Source of the DNA: Thermoplasmata archaeon
Lineage (GTDB): Archaea > Thermoplasmatota > E2 > UBA202 > DSCA01
Length of the DNA stretch: 8,055 nucleotides
NCBI GenBank assembly: GCA_008297795.1
Contig: VBQP01000032.1
Coordinates: 1 to 8,055 of the forward strand
Reading direction: 5' to 3'
How positions within the stretch are numbered: position 1 is the first letter of the stretch; each line of letters starts with the position of its first letter. The translations under genes were made by a program, and so were the position numbers. This document shows positions 1 to 5,725 of this stretch, piece by piece. Below the pieces are notes generated by a model. That model searched no databases. It worked only from the letters and a program-made list of their open reading frames with translations, and was not told the DNA's origin.

Positions 1-938
1 CTTTCTTCCATATCTTTCTTCAGCTCATCTGCTATATCCCTTTTCGTAAAAACATCTGCCCTTGCCGCTATCGCTATCTTCCCTGCCATTATGCGGGCAA
101 TTTTCCCTCTGTATTTCTTCGGCGCTTTGTTTATCAGCTCGTGCTGGAAAATCACGCCATGCTTGGGAGGGGCTGTTCCTTCCTTGATGTGGCGGAAAAG
201 CGCTTTCTCTGCCCCCAGCACCTGAATCGTGCCCGACGGCATGGATGCAAGGCGGTCGAGCCCGCCGGCAGATGCAATCAATCTTGCTGCTATCGGCTCT
301 CCGACAAGCTTGCTTAAATTTGGAGCCATGCTTGCCATGGCATCTTTCACATATTGCTCCACCTTTTCATATGCGTCTCTCATTTTCAATATCGCCATTG
401 AGATGCTTTTCAGGGACTGCTCTTCCCCTCTGTCAAGCGAATCTTCTCCATCAATCTCCCATTTGTTGACTATGAAATCTGCAAGATTTTTCCTCCTTGC
501 TCTGCCATCTGAGAAATACCCGTGCCACTCGTATATCCTTTCATTCAGAATATTGATTGTTTTCAGAAGGTCGTCAATCGAATATATTGCCTGGGATATT
601 CTGCGTTCCCTCCTGCCCTGTTCCTTCTCAAGCATCTGTTGTGTGAGAAGAAGGGATGCTTCCCTGAGCAGCTCCCTTCCATAGCCGTAATCATCGCAGT
701 TTATCTCCACCTCGGGAATTTTTTCGCATGTTTCGTATAGCCCGGAAAGTCTTGCATCTCTGACAAGGGGCTTCTCCTTCTCAAAAAATTTTTCCTCTTC
801 GACAATCTCGCCTCTTTCTATCGCCAGAAGGCGTTTTGCAATTTCCTCTGCATTTTTGGGAAACATCTTTTTGTCAATCACTCCATTTTCATCTATGAGA
901 AATACGCCGCACCACTCTGTTTTCAAATATTTTGCCAT
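1..938 (-). CDS. nop5: Nop5/Nop56-family C/D-box sRNP core protein (partial, 3' end outside window)
   Basis: Nop5 is the scaffold of the archaeal box C/D ribonucleoprotein. It binds L7Ae on the guide RNA and recruits fibrillarin, which 2'-O-methylates rRNA and tRNA. The visible part is 312 codons from the ATG at 938 and is open to the window edge. The N-terminus (MAKYLKTEWCGVFLIDENG) has the usual small fibrillarin-contacting domain. It is followed by a charged helical coiled-coil region rich in Glu, Lys and Arg. The C-terminal part carries the Nop signature almost intact: GTIQVLGAEKALFRHIK, then PPKHGVIFQHELI and RGKIARIMAGKIAIAARADVF. Only the lysine-rich C-terminal tail is missing. The ATG at 938 is chosen because it starts the conserved N-terminus and lies 25 bp from a TATA-like box. 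In many archaea the fibrillarin gene (flpA) follows nop5, so it is probably just beyond the left edge, but this is inference. Identity is very likely. Confidence 0.95.
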   Translation of the reverse strand, partial: MAKYLKTEWCGVFLIDENGVIDKKMFPKNAEEIAKRLLAIERGEIVEEEKFFEKEKPLVRDARLSGLYETCEKIPEVEINCDDYGYGRELLREASLLLTQQMLEKEQGRRERRISQAIYSIDDLLKTINILNERIYEWHGYFSDGRARRKNLADFIVNKWEIDGEDSLDRGEEQSLKSISMAILKMRDAYEKVEQYVKDAMASMAPNLSKLVGEPIAARLIASAGGLDRLASMPSGTIQVLGAEKALFRHIKEGTAPPKHGVIFQHELINKAPKKYRGKIARIMAGKIAIAARADVFTKRDIADELKKDMEE

Positions 939-940
939 TG

Positions 941-949
941 TTTTAAATA
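941..949 (+). promoter_or_regulatory. TATA-like box of pyrD
   Basis: The plus strand reads TTTTAAATA, centred about 25 bp before the pyrD ATG at 970. With no ribosome-binding sequence in the gap, this predicts a leaderless pyrD transcript. The box begins three bases past the nop5 start codon. Confidence 0.6.
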
Positions 950-958
950 CGGAAGCGC

Positions 959-967
959 ATTTAAAAA
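959..967 (-). promoter_or_regulatory. TATA-like box of nop5
   Basis: On the minus strand the sequence reads TTTTTAAATG, centred about 25 bp before the nop5 ATG. No Shine-Dalgarno sequence precedes that ATG, so a leaderless transcript is expected. The box lies immediately upstream of the pyrD start codon on the other strand. Confidence 0.6.
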
Positions 968-969
968 CT

Positions 970-1854
970 ATGTGCCTTGAGACATCTGTAGGGCTGCTGA
1001 AAATGAAAAACCCTTTGATGCTTGCCTCGGGAATTCTTGATATGACACGCCGCACCATGGAAAATTTCAGTGATGCAGGGGCAGTGGTAACGAAGTCTGT
1101 GGGCATGGAGAAGAGGAAAGGTTATGGCAATCCCTCTGTTATTGAACTGGAACATGGATTGCTGAATGCAATGGGACTCCCGAATCCGGGCGTGGAAGAA
1201 TATGTTGAAGAACTGAGGGGCATAAAAGTCAGCAATCTCATAGGGAGCATTTTCGGAAAAGATGCAGATGAATTTGCCCTTGTCGCCAGAAAAATCGAAG
1301 GAGCGGTTAATGCCATAGAGATGAATATGAGTTGCCCCCACGCGGGAAGTTACGGCGCAGGCTTCCCGACAGAAATGATAGGGGAGGCAGTCAGTGCAGT
1401 TAAAGAAAGCGTGGGCATACCTGTCTTCGTAAAACTCGGCTCAGAGAATGTAATGGAGAGGGCGGCGGAGGCGGCGGAGGCAGGCGCAGATGCAATAGTT
1501 GCCATCAATACGGTCAGAGCAATGAAGATTGATATCGAAACCTCCCTCCCTGTGCTTGCCAACATCGTGGGCGGATATTCAGGTCCTGCCATAAAGCCTG
1601 TGGGTGTAAGATGCGTGTATGAACTTTCCAAGGAATTTGACATTCCTGTTGTCGGCGTGGGTGGCATAACCAGTGCCGAGGATGTTATAGAATATATGAT
1701 GGCAGGCGCCTCGGCTGTGCAGATAGGAAGCGGCATATATTACAGAGGGGAGAATATTTTTTCGGATATTTGCGGAGAACTTAAAACATGGCTGGAAACG
1801 CATGGATATGAAAGCATAAAGGATATTATCGGCATGGCGAGGAAGGCTCAATAA
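970..1854 (+). CDS. pyrD: Dihydroorotate dehydrogenase, class 1B type
   Basis: The enzyme oxidises dihydroorotate to orotate in pyrimidine synthesis, using FMN in a TIM barrel. The protein is 294 aa from the ATG at 970. Landmarks in order are: NPLMLASG (14-21), K42 in VVTKSV, the substrate loop LNAMGLPNPG (65-74), NMSCP with catalytic Cys122, VFVKLG with K155, VLANIVGGYSGPAIKP, and the FMN-phosphate segment GGITSAEDVIEYMMAGASAVQIGSG. A Cys rather than Ser catalytic base and the GGYSGPAIKP segment point to class 1. The 1B subtype is known to use an iron-sulphur/FAD partner, PyrK, which is not visible here. The reading frame stays open upstream to an ATG at 856. The extra 38 residues resemble nothing in the family, lie antisense to nop5 and precede the TATA box, so the later ATG is preferred. 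A 9-bp tandem duplication (1461-1478) encodes the Ala/Glu-rich AAEAAEA helix. Confidence 0.95.
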   Translation: MCLETSVGLLKMKNPLMLASGILDMTRRTMENFSDAGAVVTKSVGMEKRKGYGNPSVIELEHGLLNAMGLPNPGVEEYVEELRGIKVSNLIGSIFGKDADEFALVARKIEGAVNAIEMNMSCPHAGSYGAGFPTEMIGEAVSAVKESVGIPVFVKLGSENVMERAAEAAEAGADAIVAINTVRAMKIDIETSLPVLANIVGGYSGPAIKPVGVRCVYELSKEFDIPVVGVGGITSAEDVIEYMMAGASAVQIGSGIYYRGENIFSDICGELKTWLETHGYESIKDIIGMARKAQ

Positions 1855-1880
1855 ATAACTTTTTAAACATTTGCCATTAA

Positions 1881-1888
1881 TTTTATAT
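1881..1888 (+). promoter_or_regulatory. Possible TATA box for the candidate RNA
   Basis: TTTTATAT sits in AT-rich sequence just after pyrD and would place a transcription start near 1908-1912. That is where the GC-richer, inverted-repeat-rich block begins. A second TATA-like run (TTTTTAAAC) lies at 1860-1868. Either could be chance in AT-rich DNA. Confidence 0.35.
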
Positions 1889-1910
1889 CCCTCAAACAGA
1901 TATGAAATGC

Positions 1911-2048
1911 GGGGAGAAGTTTCCAAACAGGATAACCTGAGTTAGAGCAGCTTGGGGGGAACCTGAGGCAGGCGCTATTAAAATAGCTCTCTACCCCAAC
2001 CTCGGTTTCCCCTTCACTGTCCACATGTTATCTGTGCTGGTGATACTT
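1911..2048 (+). ncRNA. Candidate structured RNA between pyrD and secG (unidentified)
   Basis: This non-coding block is GC-richer (about 56% in 1951-2012) than the flanking spacer and holds nested complementary segments. The outer stem pairs AAGT 1917-1920 with 2045-2048, CCA 1923-1925 with 2038-2040, ACA 1927-1929 with 2033-2035, and GATAAC 1931-1936 with GTTATC 2027-2032. The inner stem pairs 1956-1968 with 2000-2012 (GGGG, AACC, GAGG against CCTC, GGTT, CCCC, with single-base bulges). An apical hairpin has 5-bp arms, 1974-1978 and 1983-1987, around a TAAA loop. An alternative pairing, TTGGGG 1952-1957 with CCCCAA 1994-1999, competes with the inner stem. I do not recognise it as a tRNA, SRP RNA, RNase P RNA or 5S RNA. 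No clear C/D boxes or terminal ACA were found, so a guide RNA is not supported. Strand is inferred from the upstream TATA-like sequence. It could also be a leader or terminator structure. Confidence 0.4.
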
Positions 2049-2110
2049 AAAATCTTCGAAAAATTTTGAACTTGGCTCAAAGTCCGACGAAATACAGCAC
2101 ATTTGGGCAA

Positions 2111-2122
2111 ATATATAAATAT
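2111..2122 (+). promoter_or_regulatory. Strong TATA box of secG (Sec61-beta)
   Basis: ATATATAAATAT is centred about 27 bp before the secG ATG. It predicts a transcript with at most a few untranslated bases. It is the cleanest TATA match in the plus-strand half of the window. Confidence 0.75.
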
Positions 2123-2142
2123 CAAGAAAATATTTTCCATCC

Positions 2143-2304
2143 ATGGCAAAAAAGAAGAACACGGGATTTCAGTCTGCTGCAGGTCTTGTCCGTTACTTTG
2201 AGGAAGAGAAGACAGGGGTTAAAATAGATCCGTACTGGGTCATAGTCATGGGGGTTGCAACTGCAGTGGTGGTGACCATCCTGCACGTCATGTATCCGGC
2301 ATAG
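2143..2304 (+). CDS. secG: Preprotein translocase subunit Sec61-beta (archaeal SecG)
   Basis: This 53-residue protein is the small beta subunit of the SecYEG/Sec61 protein-conducting channel in the cytoplasmic membrane. It begins MAKKKNTGFQSAAGLVRYFE. The layout is the archaeal Sec61-beta one: a basic cytosolic start, a GLVRYFEEEK motif (14-23), a short polar stretch ending in KIDPYWV, and one C-terminal transmembrane helix (about 32-50, rich in Val, Ile, Ala) with a very short tail. The length fits the family (about 50-60 aa). It stands alone with its own strong TATA box and is followed by a T-rich spacer, so it is probably monocistronic. The ATG at 2143 is the only start that matches the TATA spacing and the basic N-terminus. 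Confidence 0.93.
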   Translation: MAKKKNTGFQSAAGLVRYFEEEKTGVKIDPYWVIVMGVATAVVVTILHVMYPA

Positions 2305-2323
2305 GTCTGCATAAAACACAAAA

Positions 2324-2333
2324 CTATTTTTAT
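2324..2333 (+). promoter_or_regulatory. TATA-like box of folD
   Basis: CTATTTTTAT in the 48-bp secG-folD spacer is centred about 24 bp before the folD ATG. No Shine-Dalgarno sequence is present, so a leaderless start is likely. The same T-rich run could also help terminate the secG transcript. Confidence 0.55.
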
Positions 2334-2352
2334 CTTTCATTCATTTGATTTT

Positions 2353-3195
2353 ATGCACGTTATAGACGGAAGGAGGATTGCTGGAGGCATTGAAAAAAAG
2401 ATAGCGGAGGAGATAGCACATGATAAGCCGCATGTCTCGACTATTCTTGTCAGGGGCAATGAAGAATCGGAACTTTACGCAAAACTCAAGGAAAAGGCGT
2501 GCAGGCGGGTAGGGTTTGAATCAGAGACAATTGCATTTGATGAGGGGGCAACGGAGAAGGAGATACTCGGAGAGATAAAAAGATTGAATGATGACAGAGA
2601 GGTGCATGGCATAATGGTGCAGCTTCCGATGCCCGGAATTGATTACGGAAAGGTTGTGAATGCCATTGACCCTGCAAAAGATGTGGAGGGCGTACACCCG
2701 TTCAATATGGGCATGACCCTGCTTAACAGGGAATTTCTCGTGCCCTGCACACCACTTGCCGTTATAAAAATACTCGAACATGAGGGGGTGGAGGTCAGGG
2801 GGAAAGACGTGGTGATTGTGAACCATAGCAATATTGTTGGCAAGCCACTTGCGGCAATGATGCTTAACCGAAATGCCACTGTATCTGTCTGCCACGTTTA
2901 CACAGATGACCTGATGAAATACACGGGCAATGCAGATATAATAGTGAGTGGTGCAGGAGTGAAAGGGCTTATAACAGAAAAGCATGTGGGGGAAGGAAGC
3001 ATTGTTATAGATGTTGGGATAGTAAAGGAAGGAGAAAAGGTGTATGGCGATGTGGACTTTGACTCTGTGAAGGAAAAGGCAGGGATGATAACGCCTGTGC
3101 CCGGCGGCGTGGGCCCTGTGACGATTGCATGCATGCTTGAGAACTCTTTGAGGGCATACAGGGGTGTCGCTGCCCGTAGCCATAGAAAAAATTGA
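2353..3195 (+). CDS. folD: Bifunctional methylenetetrahydrofolate dehydrogenase / methenyltetrahydrofolate cyclohydrolase
   Basis: FolD interconverts 5,10-methylene-, methenyl- and 10-formyl-tetrahydrofolate in the cytoplasm, using NAD(P). It supplies formyl groups for purine synthesis. The protein is 280 aa, normal for the family. The N-terminal catalytic domain shows the S-x2-Y-x3-K active-site pattern (Ser39, Tyr42, Lys46), MVQLPMPG, and DPAKDVEGVHPFNMG. The Rossmann part has VIVNHSNIVGKP, the nucleotide-binding loop, with His where many bacterial enzymes have Arg. It is followed by ATVSVCHVYT and the C-terminal signature TPVPGGVGPVTIACMLENSL. All catalytic motifs are present, so the gene looks intact. 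Its presence suggests that folate-type, rather than only methanopterin-type, C1 carriers are used, which is inference. The next gene starts only 24 bp downstream, so readthrough into it is possible. Confidence 0.97.
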   Translation: MHVIDGRRIAGGIEKKIAEEIAHDKPHVSTILVRGNEESELYAKLKEKACRRVGFESETIAFDEGATEKEILGEIKRLNDDREVHGIMVQLPMPGIDYGKVVNAIDPAKDVEGVHPFNMGMTLLNREFLVPCTPLAVIKILEHEGVEVRGKDVVIVNHSNIVGKPLAAMMLNRNATVSVCHVYTDDLMKYTGNADIIVSGAGVKGLITEKHVGEGSIVIDVGIVKEGEKVYGDVDFDSVKEKAGMITPVPGGVGPVTIACMLENSLRAYRGVAARSHRKN

Positions 3196-3199
3196 TAAA
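3192..3199 (+). promoter_or_regulatory. Weak TATA-like box before the M50 protease gene
   Basis: TTGATAAA overlaps the folD stop codon and is centred about 24 bp before the protease ATG. That spacing is right for a leaderless start. The match is poor, so cotranscription with folD is an alternative. Confidence 0.3.
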
Positions 3200-3219
3200 C
3201 ATGTGATGGTTATCCCCAC

Positions 3220-3909
3220 ATGGATGGGAGAAGAGTTTACTATTCATTTCATGATATGCCTCTTGAAGGAGGATATTATGGCGATTACGGGAGCTACGGG
3301 GGCTACGGCGGCAGGAGGGGCATAACTTTCAGCAGAACGGAAATAGTCCATATACTGATTTCAATGGCTGTTTTGACAGTTGCTTTCTCTTTTGTTTTTG
3401 TTCCATATCCTCCGCTTTCCCATATTGCAGGGGCGATAAAGAACCTGCCTCTCTCCTTCCTTGCAATAGTGACCGCATTTTTCTGCCATGAAACTGCGCA
3501 CAAATACATGGGCCAGAAATACGGATACTGGTCAGAATTCAGGATGTTTCCTCAGGGATTGCTGCTCGCCCTGTTCCTGGGCATAACAGTGGGCATCGTA
3601 TTTGCAGCCCCCGGAGCAGTTCAGATATGGGGCAGACCCAGCAGGGAGGAGAGCGGAAAGATATCTGCTGCAGGTCCGTCAACAAATATTGCAATATCAT
3701 TTATCTTCATGGCGGTAGGACTCTTTTCAGGGGGCATAGTGGCATCTATATCATTCTTCGTTGCATACATAAACGCATTTCTTGCATTCTTCAACCTCCT
3801 CCCCTTCGGTCCGCTCGACGGGTTAAAAATATTCAGGTGGAATGTTGGGGCTTGGCTCGTGCTTGTCGCAATAAGCATATCGATGCTTGCTTCTATCATG
3901 TATATTTAG
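3220..3909 (+). CDS. Membrane-embedded M50-family (site-2-type) zinc metalloprotease
   Basis: Site-2-type proteases cut transmembrane or membrane-associated substrates inside the bilayer. The 229-aa protein has a cytosolic Tyr/Gly-rich head (residues 17-34, with repeats such as GGYYGDYG and GSYGGYGG). The first hydrophobic helix follows (about 42-61). The zinc motif HETAH (90-94) lies in the next hydrophobic segment and supplies two His ligands and the catalytic Glu91. AAGPSTN (150-156) matches the family's conserved AGP-x2-N turn. NLLPFGPLDG (192-201) supplies Asp200 as the third ligand. Several further hydrophobic segments follow to the C-terminus. There is no PDZ or CBS domain, so this is a minimal core form. 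The substrate cannot be told from the sequence. The start is the only reasonable ATG after folD. The end overlaps feoB by 4 bp, tail to tail. Family assignment is confident; biological role is unknown. Confidence 0.87.
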   Translation: MDGRRVYYSFHDMPLEGGYYGDYGSYGGYGGRRGITFSRTEIVHILISMAVLTVAFSFVFVPYPPLSHIAGAIKNLPLSFLAIVTAFFCHETAHKYMGQKYGYWSEFRMFPQGLLLALFLGITVGIVFAAPGAVQIWGRPSREESGKISAAGPSTNIAISFIFMAVGLFSGGIVASISFFVAYINAFLAFFNLLPFGPLDGLKIFRWNVGAWLVLVAISISMLASIMYI

Positions 3910-5618
3910 AAGCCGAGAAGTATTGCTCTCATAGCACCTCCTACGAGGAGGGCAGTTGCAACCATTATTGCCACAGATTTCATCAGATCTTTTACTCCAA
4001 GTTCTTTGAGCATTACTGCAAAGGTTGCAACGCAGGGGAAATAGATGGCAAGAATGGTTGAAGCAATTACAAGCTGGAGTGGCTTCATTCCAAGCGGAAG
4101 GAGCATACCGACAGCAAGATCTTTTCTCAGAAATCCTATAAGAAGGGCTGTTGTTGACTCGTCTGGAAGCCCAAGCCATCCTGATGTTATCGGGGAAAAT
4201 ACATTTCCGAGCCACTGCAGAAATCCCACTGCATAAAGAACGTTGACTATGAAGACGCCTGCGAACAGCCAGGGAATCGCGTCTGCAAGAAACCATCTTA
4301 TCCTCATCCACGTCTTCTTTGCTATTGCTTTCATGCTGGGCCTTCTGTAGGGCGGTATGTCGAGAAATATTTCGGGGCTTTCCCCCTTCACAAATTTATT
4401 CATTATCATTCCCGCCACTATAAAGACGGTGAAGAGCGTTGCATAAACCATGGCGATGTACCTCATTCCGTATGGGCCCAGTATTCCGAATATCATTGCT
4501 GTCTGAGCCATGCATGGGACAGAGATTGCAGTCAGTGTGGCTGATATGAATCGCTGTTTCCTTGTTTCAAGAGCCCTTGACGAGAGCACTCCTGGAACAT
4601 TGCATCCAAGGCCTAAAAATACTGGCACAATTCCATGTCCATGCATTCCCAACTTGTGGAATATGTTATCAACAAGTGTTGCAAGCCTGGGGAGATATCC
4701 TGAATCCTCGAGCAGGGAGAGGGTGAAATAAAAGGAAATAATGTATGGAAGTACTGCCCCGAATGGAACATACAATCCTGTTGTGAGTATGCCCATTGAC
4801 TGCATGTAATCTATCTTTCCGTCTATGAGAGTGCCTATCAGCACGTCATGGATTATGCCGCTGCCAAGGGAGTCGCTTATCCATGTCGCCACAGGATAAT
4901 AGGCATTGAATATCGGGTCAAATACATAGTTTATCAGCCCTTCTCCTATGATCCTCACTATGAAGAAAGAAAATGCGATTATCACTATTGCAATAGGTAT
5001 CCCCGTGGCAGGCTTTATTGTTATATCAGATATCCTTTCCCTTAGGGTATGGTGATGGTGCCTTATCACCTCCACTTCCTTTATGATTTTTCCTATTTTC
5101 GCCCATTTCTCATCCTCGCTGAGTTCGGGGAAATCTGCTTCTTTCGCTTCTTTCAATCTTGATACGAGTTCTTTTATTCCCTCCCCTGTGAGGGCGACAG
5201 TGGGCACAACAGCAACACCAAGCAATTTCTCCAGTTTTTTGCAGTCAATTTCTATGCCAAGATGTTTTGTTTCGTCCCATAAATTGAGGGCAATGACAGT
5301 TGGCTTTCCCCTCTCGAGAATTTCAAGCGTGAGATACAGATTTCTCTCAAGATTTGTTGCATCGACCACGTTTATTATGATGTCTGCCTCCTCGAACAGA
5401 TTTGCAGAAACCTCCTCTGCCTTGTTCGTGGGTTTCAGCGAATAAGTGCCGGGGGCATCTATTATTTTTACATGCTCTCCTTCGAGTCTCATAGAACCTT
5501 CATAAAAATCAACAGTCGTGCCAGGATAATTGGAAGCAATGACATTTGCCCCTGTAAGGCGCGAGAACACGACGCTTTTGCCAACATTGGGGTTTCCCAT
5601 CAGGACTATTTTTTTCAT
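3906..5618 (-). CDS. feoB: Ferrous iron transporter FeoB
   Basis: FeoB imports Fe2+ through the cytoplasmic membrane using a cytosolic G domain. The 570-aa protein starts with G1 GNPNVGKS (8-15). NYPGTTVD (30-37) is the G2 region, DAPG (54-57) G3 and NLWD (112-115) G4, with VALTGEG as the likely G5. A helical linker contains four consecutive histidines (187-190) before TLRERISD. The membrane part has LEDSGYLPR (303-311), the first gate GLGCNVPG with Cys339, a second segment SVPCMAQTAM with Cys369, and a second gate YFPCVATFAV with Cys529. About eight to ten hydrophobic helices are visible. It is shorter than the roughly 770-aa E. coli protein, ending right after the last helix, but no core motif is missing. 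Many FeoBs have a PFMSC-type sequence where this one has SVPCMAQ. No feoA is adjacent. Expression is probably iron-regulated, judging from the operator-like palindromes upstream. A different divalent-metal specificity cannot be excluded. Confidence 0.93.
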   Translation of the reverse strand: MKKIVLMGNPNVGKSVVFSRLTGANVIASNYPGTTVDFYEGSMRLEGEHVKIIDAPGTYSLKPTNKAEEVSANLFEEADIIINVVDATNLERNLYLTLEILERGKPTVIALNLWDETKHLGIEIDCKKLEKLLGVAVVPTVALTGEGIKELVSRLKEAKEADFPELSEDEKWAKIGKIIKEVEVIRHHHHTLRERISDITIKPATGIPIAIVIIAFSFFIVRIIGEGLINYVFDPIFNAYYPVATWISDSLGSGIIHDVLIGTLIDGKIDYMQSMGILTTGLYVPFGAVLPYIISFYFTLSLLEDSGYLPRLATLVDNIFHKLGMHGHGIVPVFLGLGCNVPGVLSSRALETRKQRFISATLTAISVPCMAQTAMIFGILGPYGMRYIAMVYATLFTVFIVAGMIMNKFVKGESPEIFLDIPPYRRPSMKAIAKKTWMRIRWFLADAIPWLFAGVFIVNVLYAVGFLQWLGNVFSPITSGWLGLPDESTTALLIGFLRKDLAVGMLLPLGMKPLQLVIASTILAIYFPCVATFAVMLKELGVKDLMKSVAIMVATALLVGGAMRAILLGF

Positions 5619-5623
5619 TTTTT

Positions 5624-5630
5624 ACCTTCC
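5624..5630 (-). promoter_or_regulatory. Shine-Dalgarno sequence of feoB
   Basis: GGAAGGT lies 5 bases before the feoB ATG on the minus strand. It is the only convincing ribosome-binding sequence near a start codon in this window. It implies that feoB has a real 5' leader, unlike its leaderless neighbours. Confidence 0.65.
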
Positions 5631-5633
5631 AAT

Positions 5634-5650
5634 AATTTGTACTACAAATT
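5634..5650. promoter_or_regulatory. 17-bp palindrome, second operator-like site of feoB
   Basis: AATTTGTA and TACAAATT are perfect 8-bp inverted arms around a single central base. The site lies between the iron-box-like palindrome and the Shine-Dalgarno sequence, so it would overlap the transcription start and early leader. It shares five bases (AAATT, 5646-5650) with the other palindrome. It may bind a second dimer of the same regulator, a different regulator, or form an RNA hairpin. Confidence 0.55.
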
Positions 5651-5667
5651 TAGGTATACCTAAATTT
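5646..5667. promoter_or_regulatory. 22-bp perfect palindrome, probable DtxR/IdeR-type iron operator of feoB
   Basis: Each half reads AAATTTAGGTA, and the two halves meet exactly. The core TTAGGTATACCTAA closely resembles the TTAGGTTAGCCTAA-type boxes known for metal-dependent repressors of the DtxR family. It lies directly downstream of the feoB TATA box, across the expected transcription start. A metal-loaded repressor bound here would block initiation. The identity of the regulator is inference; no regulator gene is in the window. Confidence 0.75.
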
Positions 5668-5675
5668 ATATTTAA
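5664..5675 (-). promoter_or_regulatory. TATA box of feoB
   Basis: The minus strand reads TTTAAATATAAA, about 50 bp before the feoB ATG. Initiation about 25 bp downstream would fall near 5645, giving a leader of roughly 27 bases that holds the Shine-Dalgarno sequence. The box touches the iron-box-like palindrome. Confidence 0.7.
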
Positions 5676-5725
5676 ACTTTGGGTTGGTGGATATGCGTTC
5701 CAATAATGCCTGGCATCATCTCCCC

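Noticed and set aside
229..740. Plus-strand open frames of 151, 74 and 72 codons
   Set aside because: They are antisense to the strongly conserved nop5 coding sequence and their translations look like shadow-frame products.
856..969. 38-residue N-terminal extension of pyrD from an upstream ATG
   Set aside because: The extension lies antisense to the conserved nop5 N-terminus, resembles no family sequence, and precedes the pyrD TATA-like box. The 294-aa form begins like other PyrD proteins.
1936..1950. tRNA D-arm-like sequence (CCTGAGTTAGAGCAG)
   Set aside because: No T-arm with GGTTC-like sequence, no matching acceptor stem and no anticodon arm could be placed around it.
2036..2050. Box C-like GGTGATA as evidence of a C/D guide RNA
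   Set aside because: It does not match RTGATGA, and there is no properly spaced CTGA D box with matching terminal stem.
2078..2100. RNase P-like AAAGTCC followed by ACAGCAC
   Set aside because: The two conserved RNase P elements are normally far apart in the molecule, and no surrounding P RNA helices are present. The short match is chance.
2521..3219. 232-codon minus-strand open frame opposite folD
   Set aside because: folD on the other strand carries all family motifs. The antisense translation is rich in His, Cys and Tyr with no recognisable domain.
5706..5716. 11-bp palindrome ATGCC-T-GGCAT after gpmI
   Set aside because: It is short, not placed at a promoter element, and not followed by a T-run on the minus strand. 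It was not counted as an operator or terminator.
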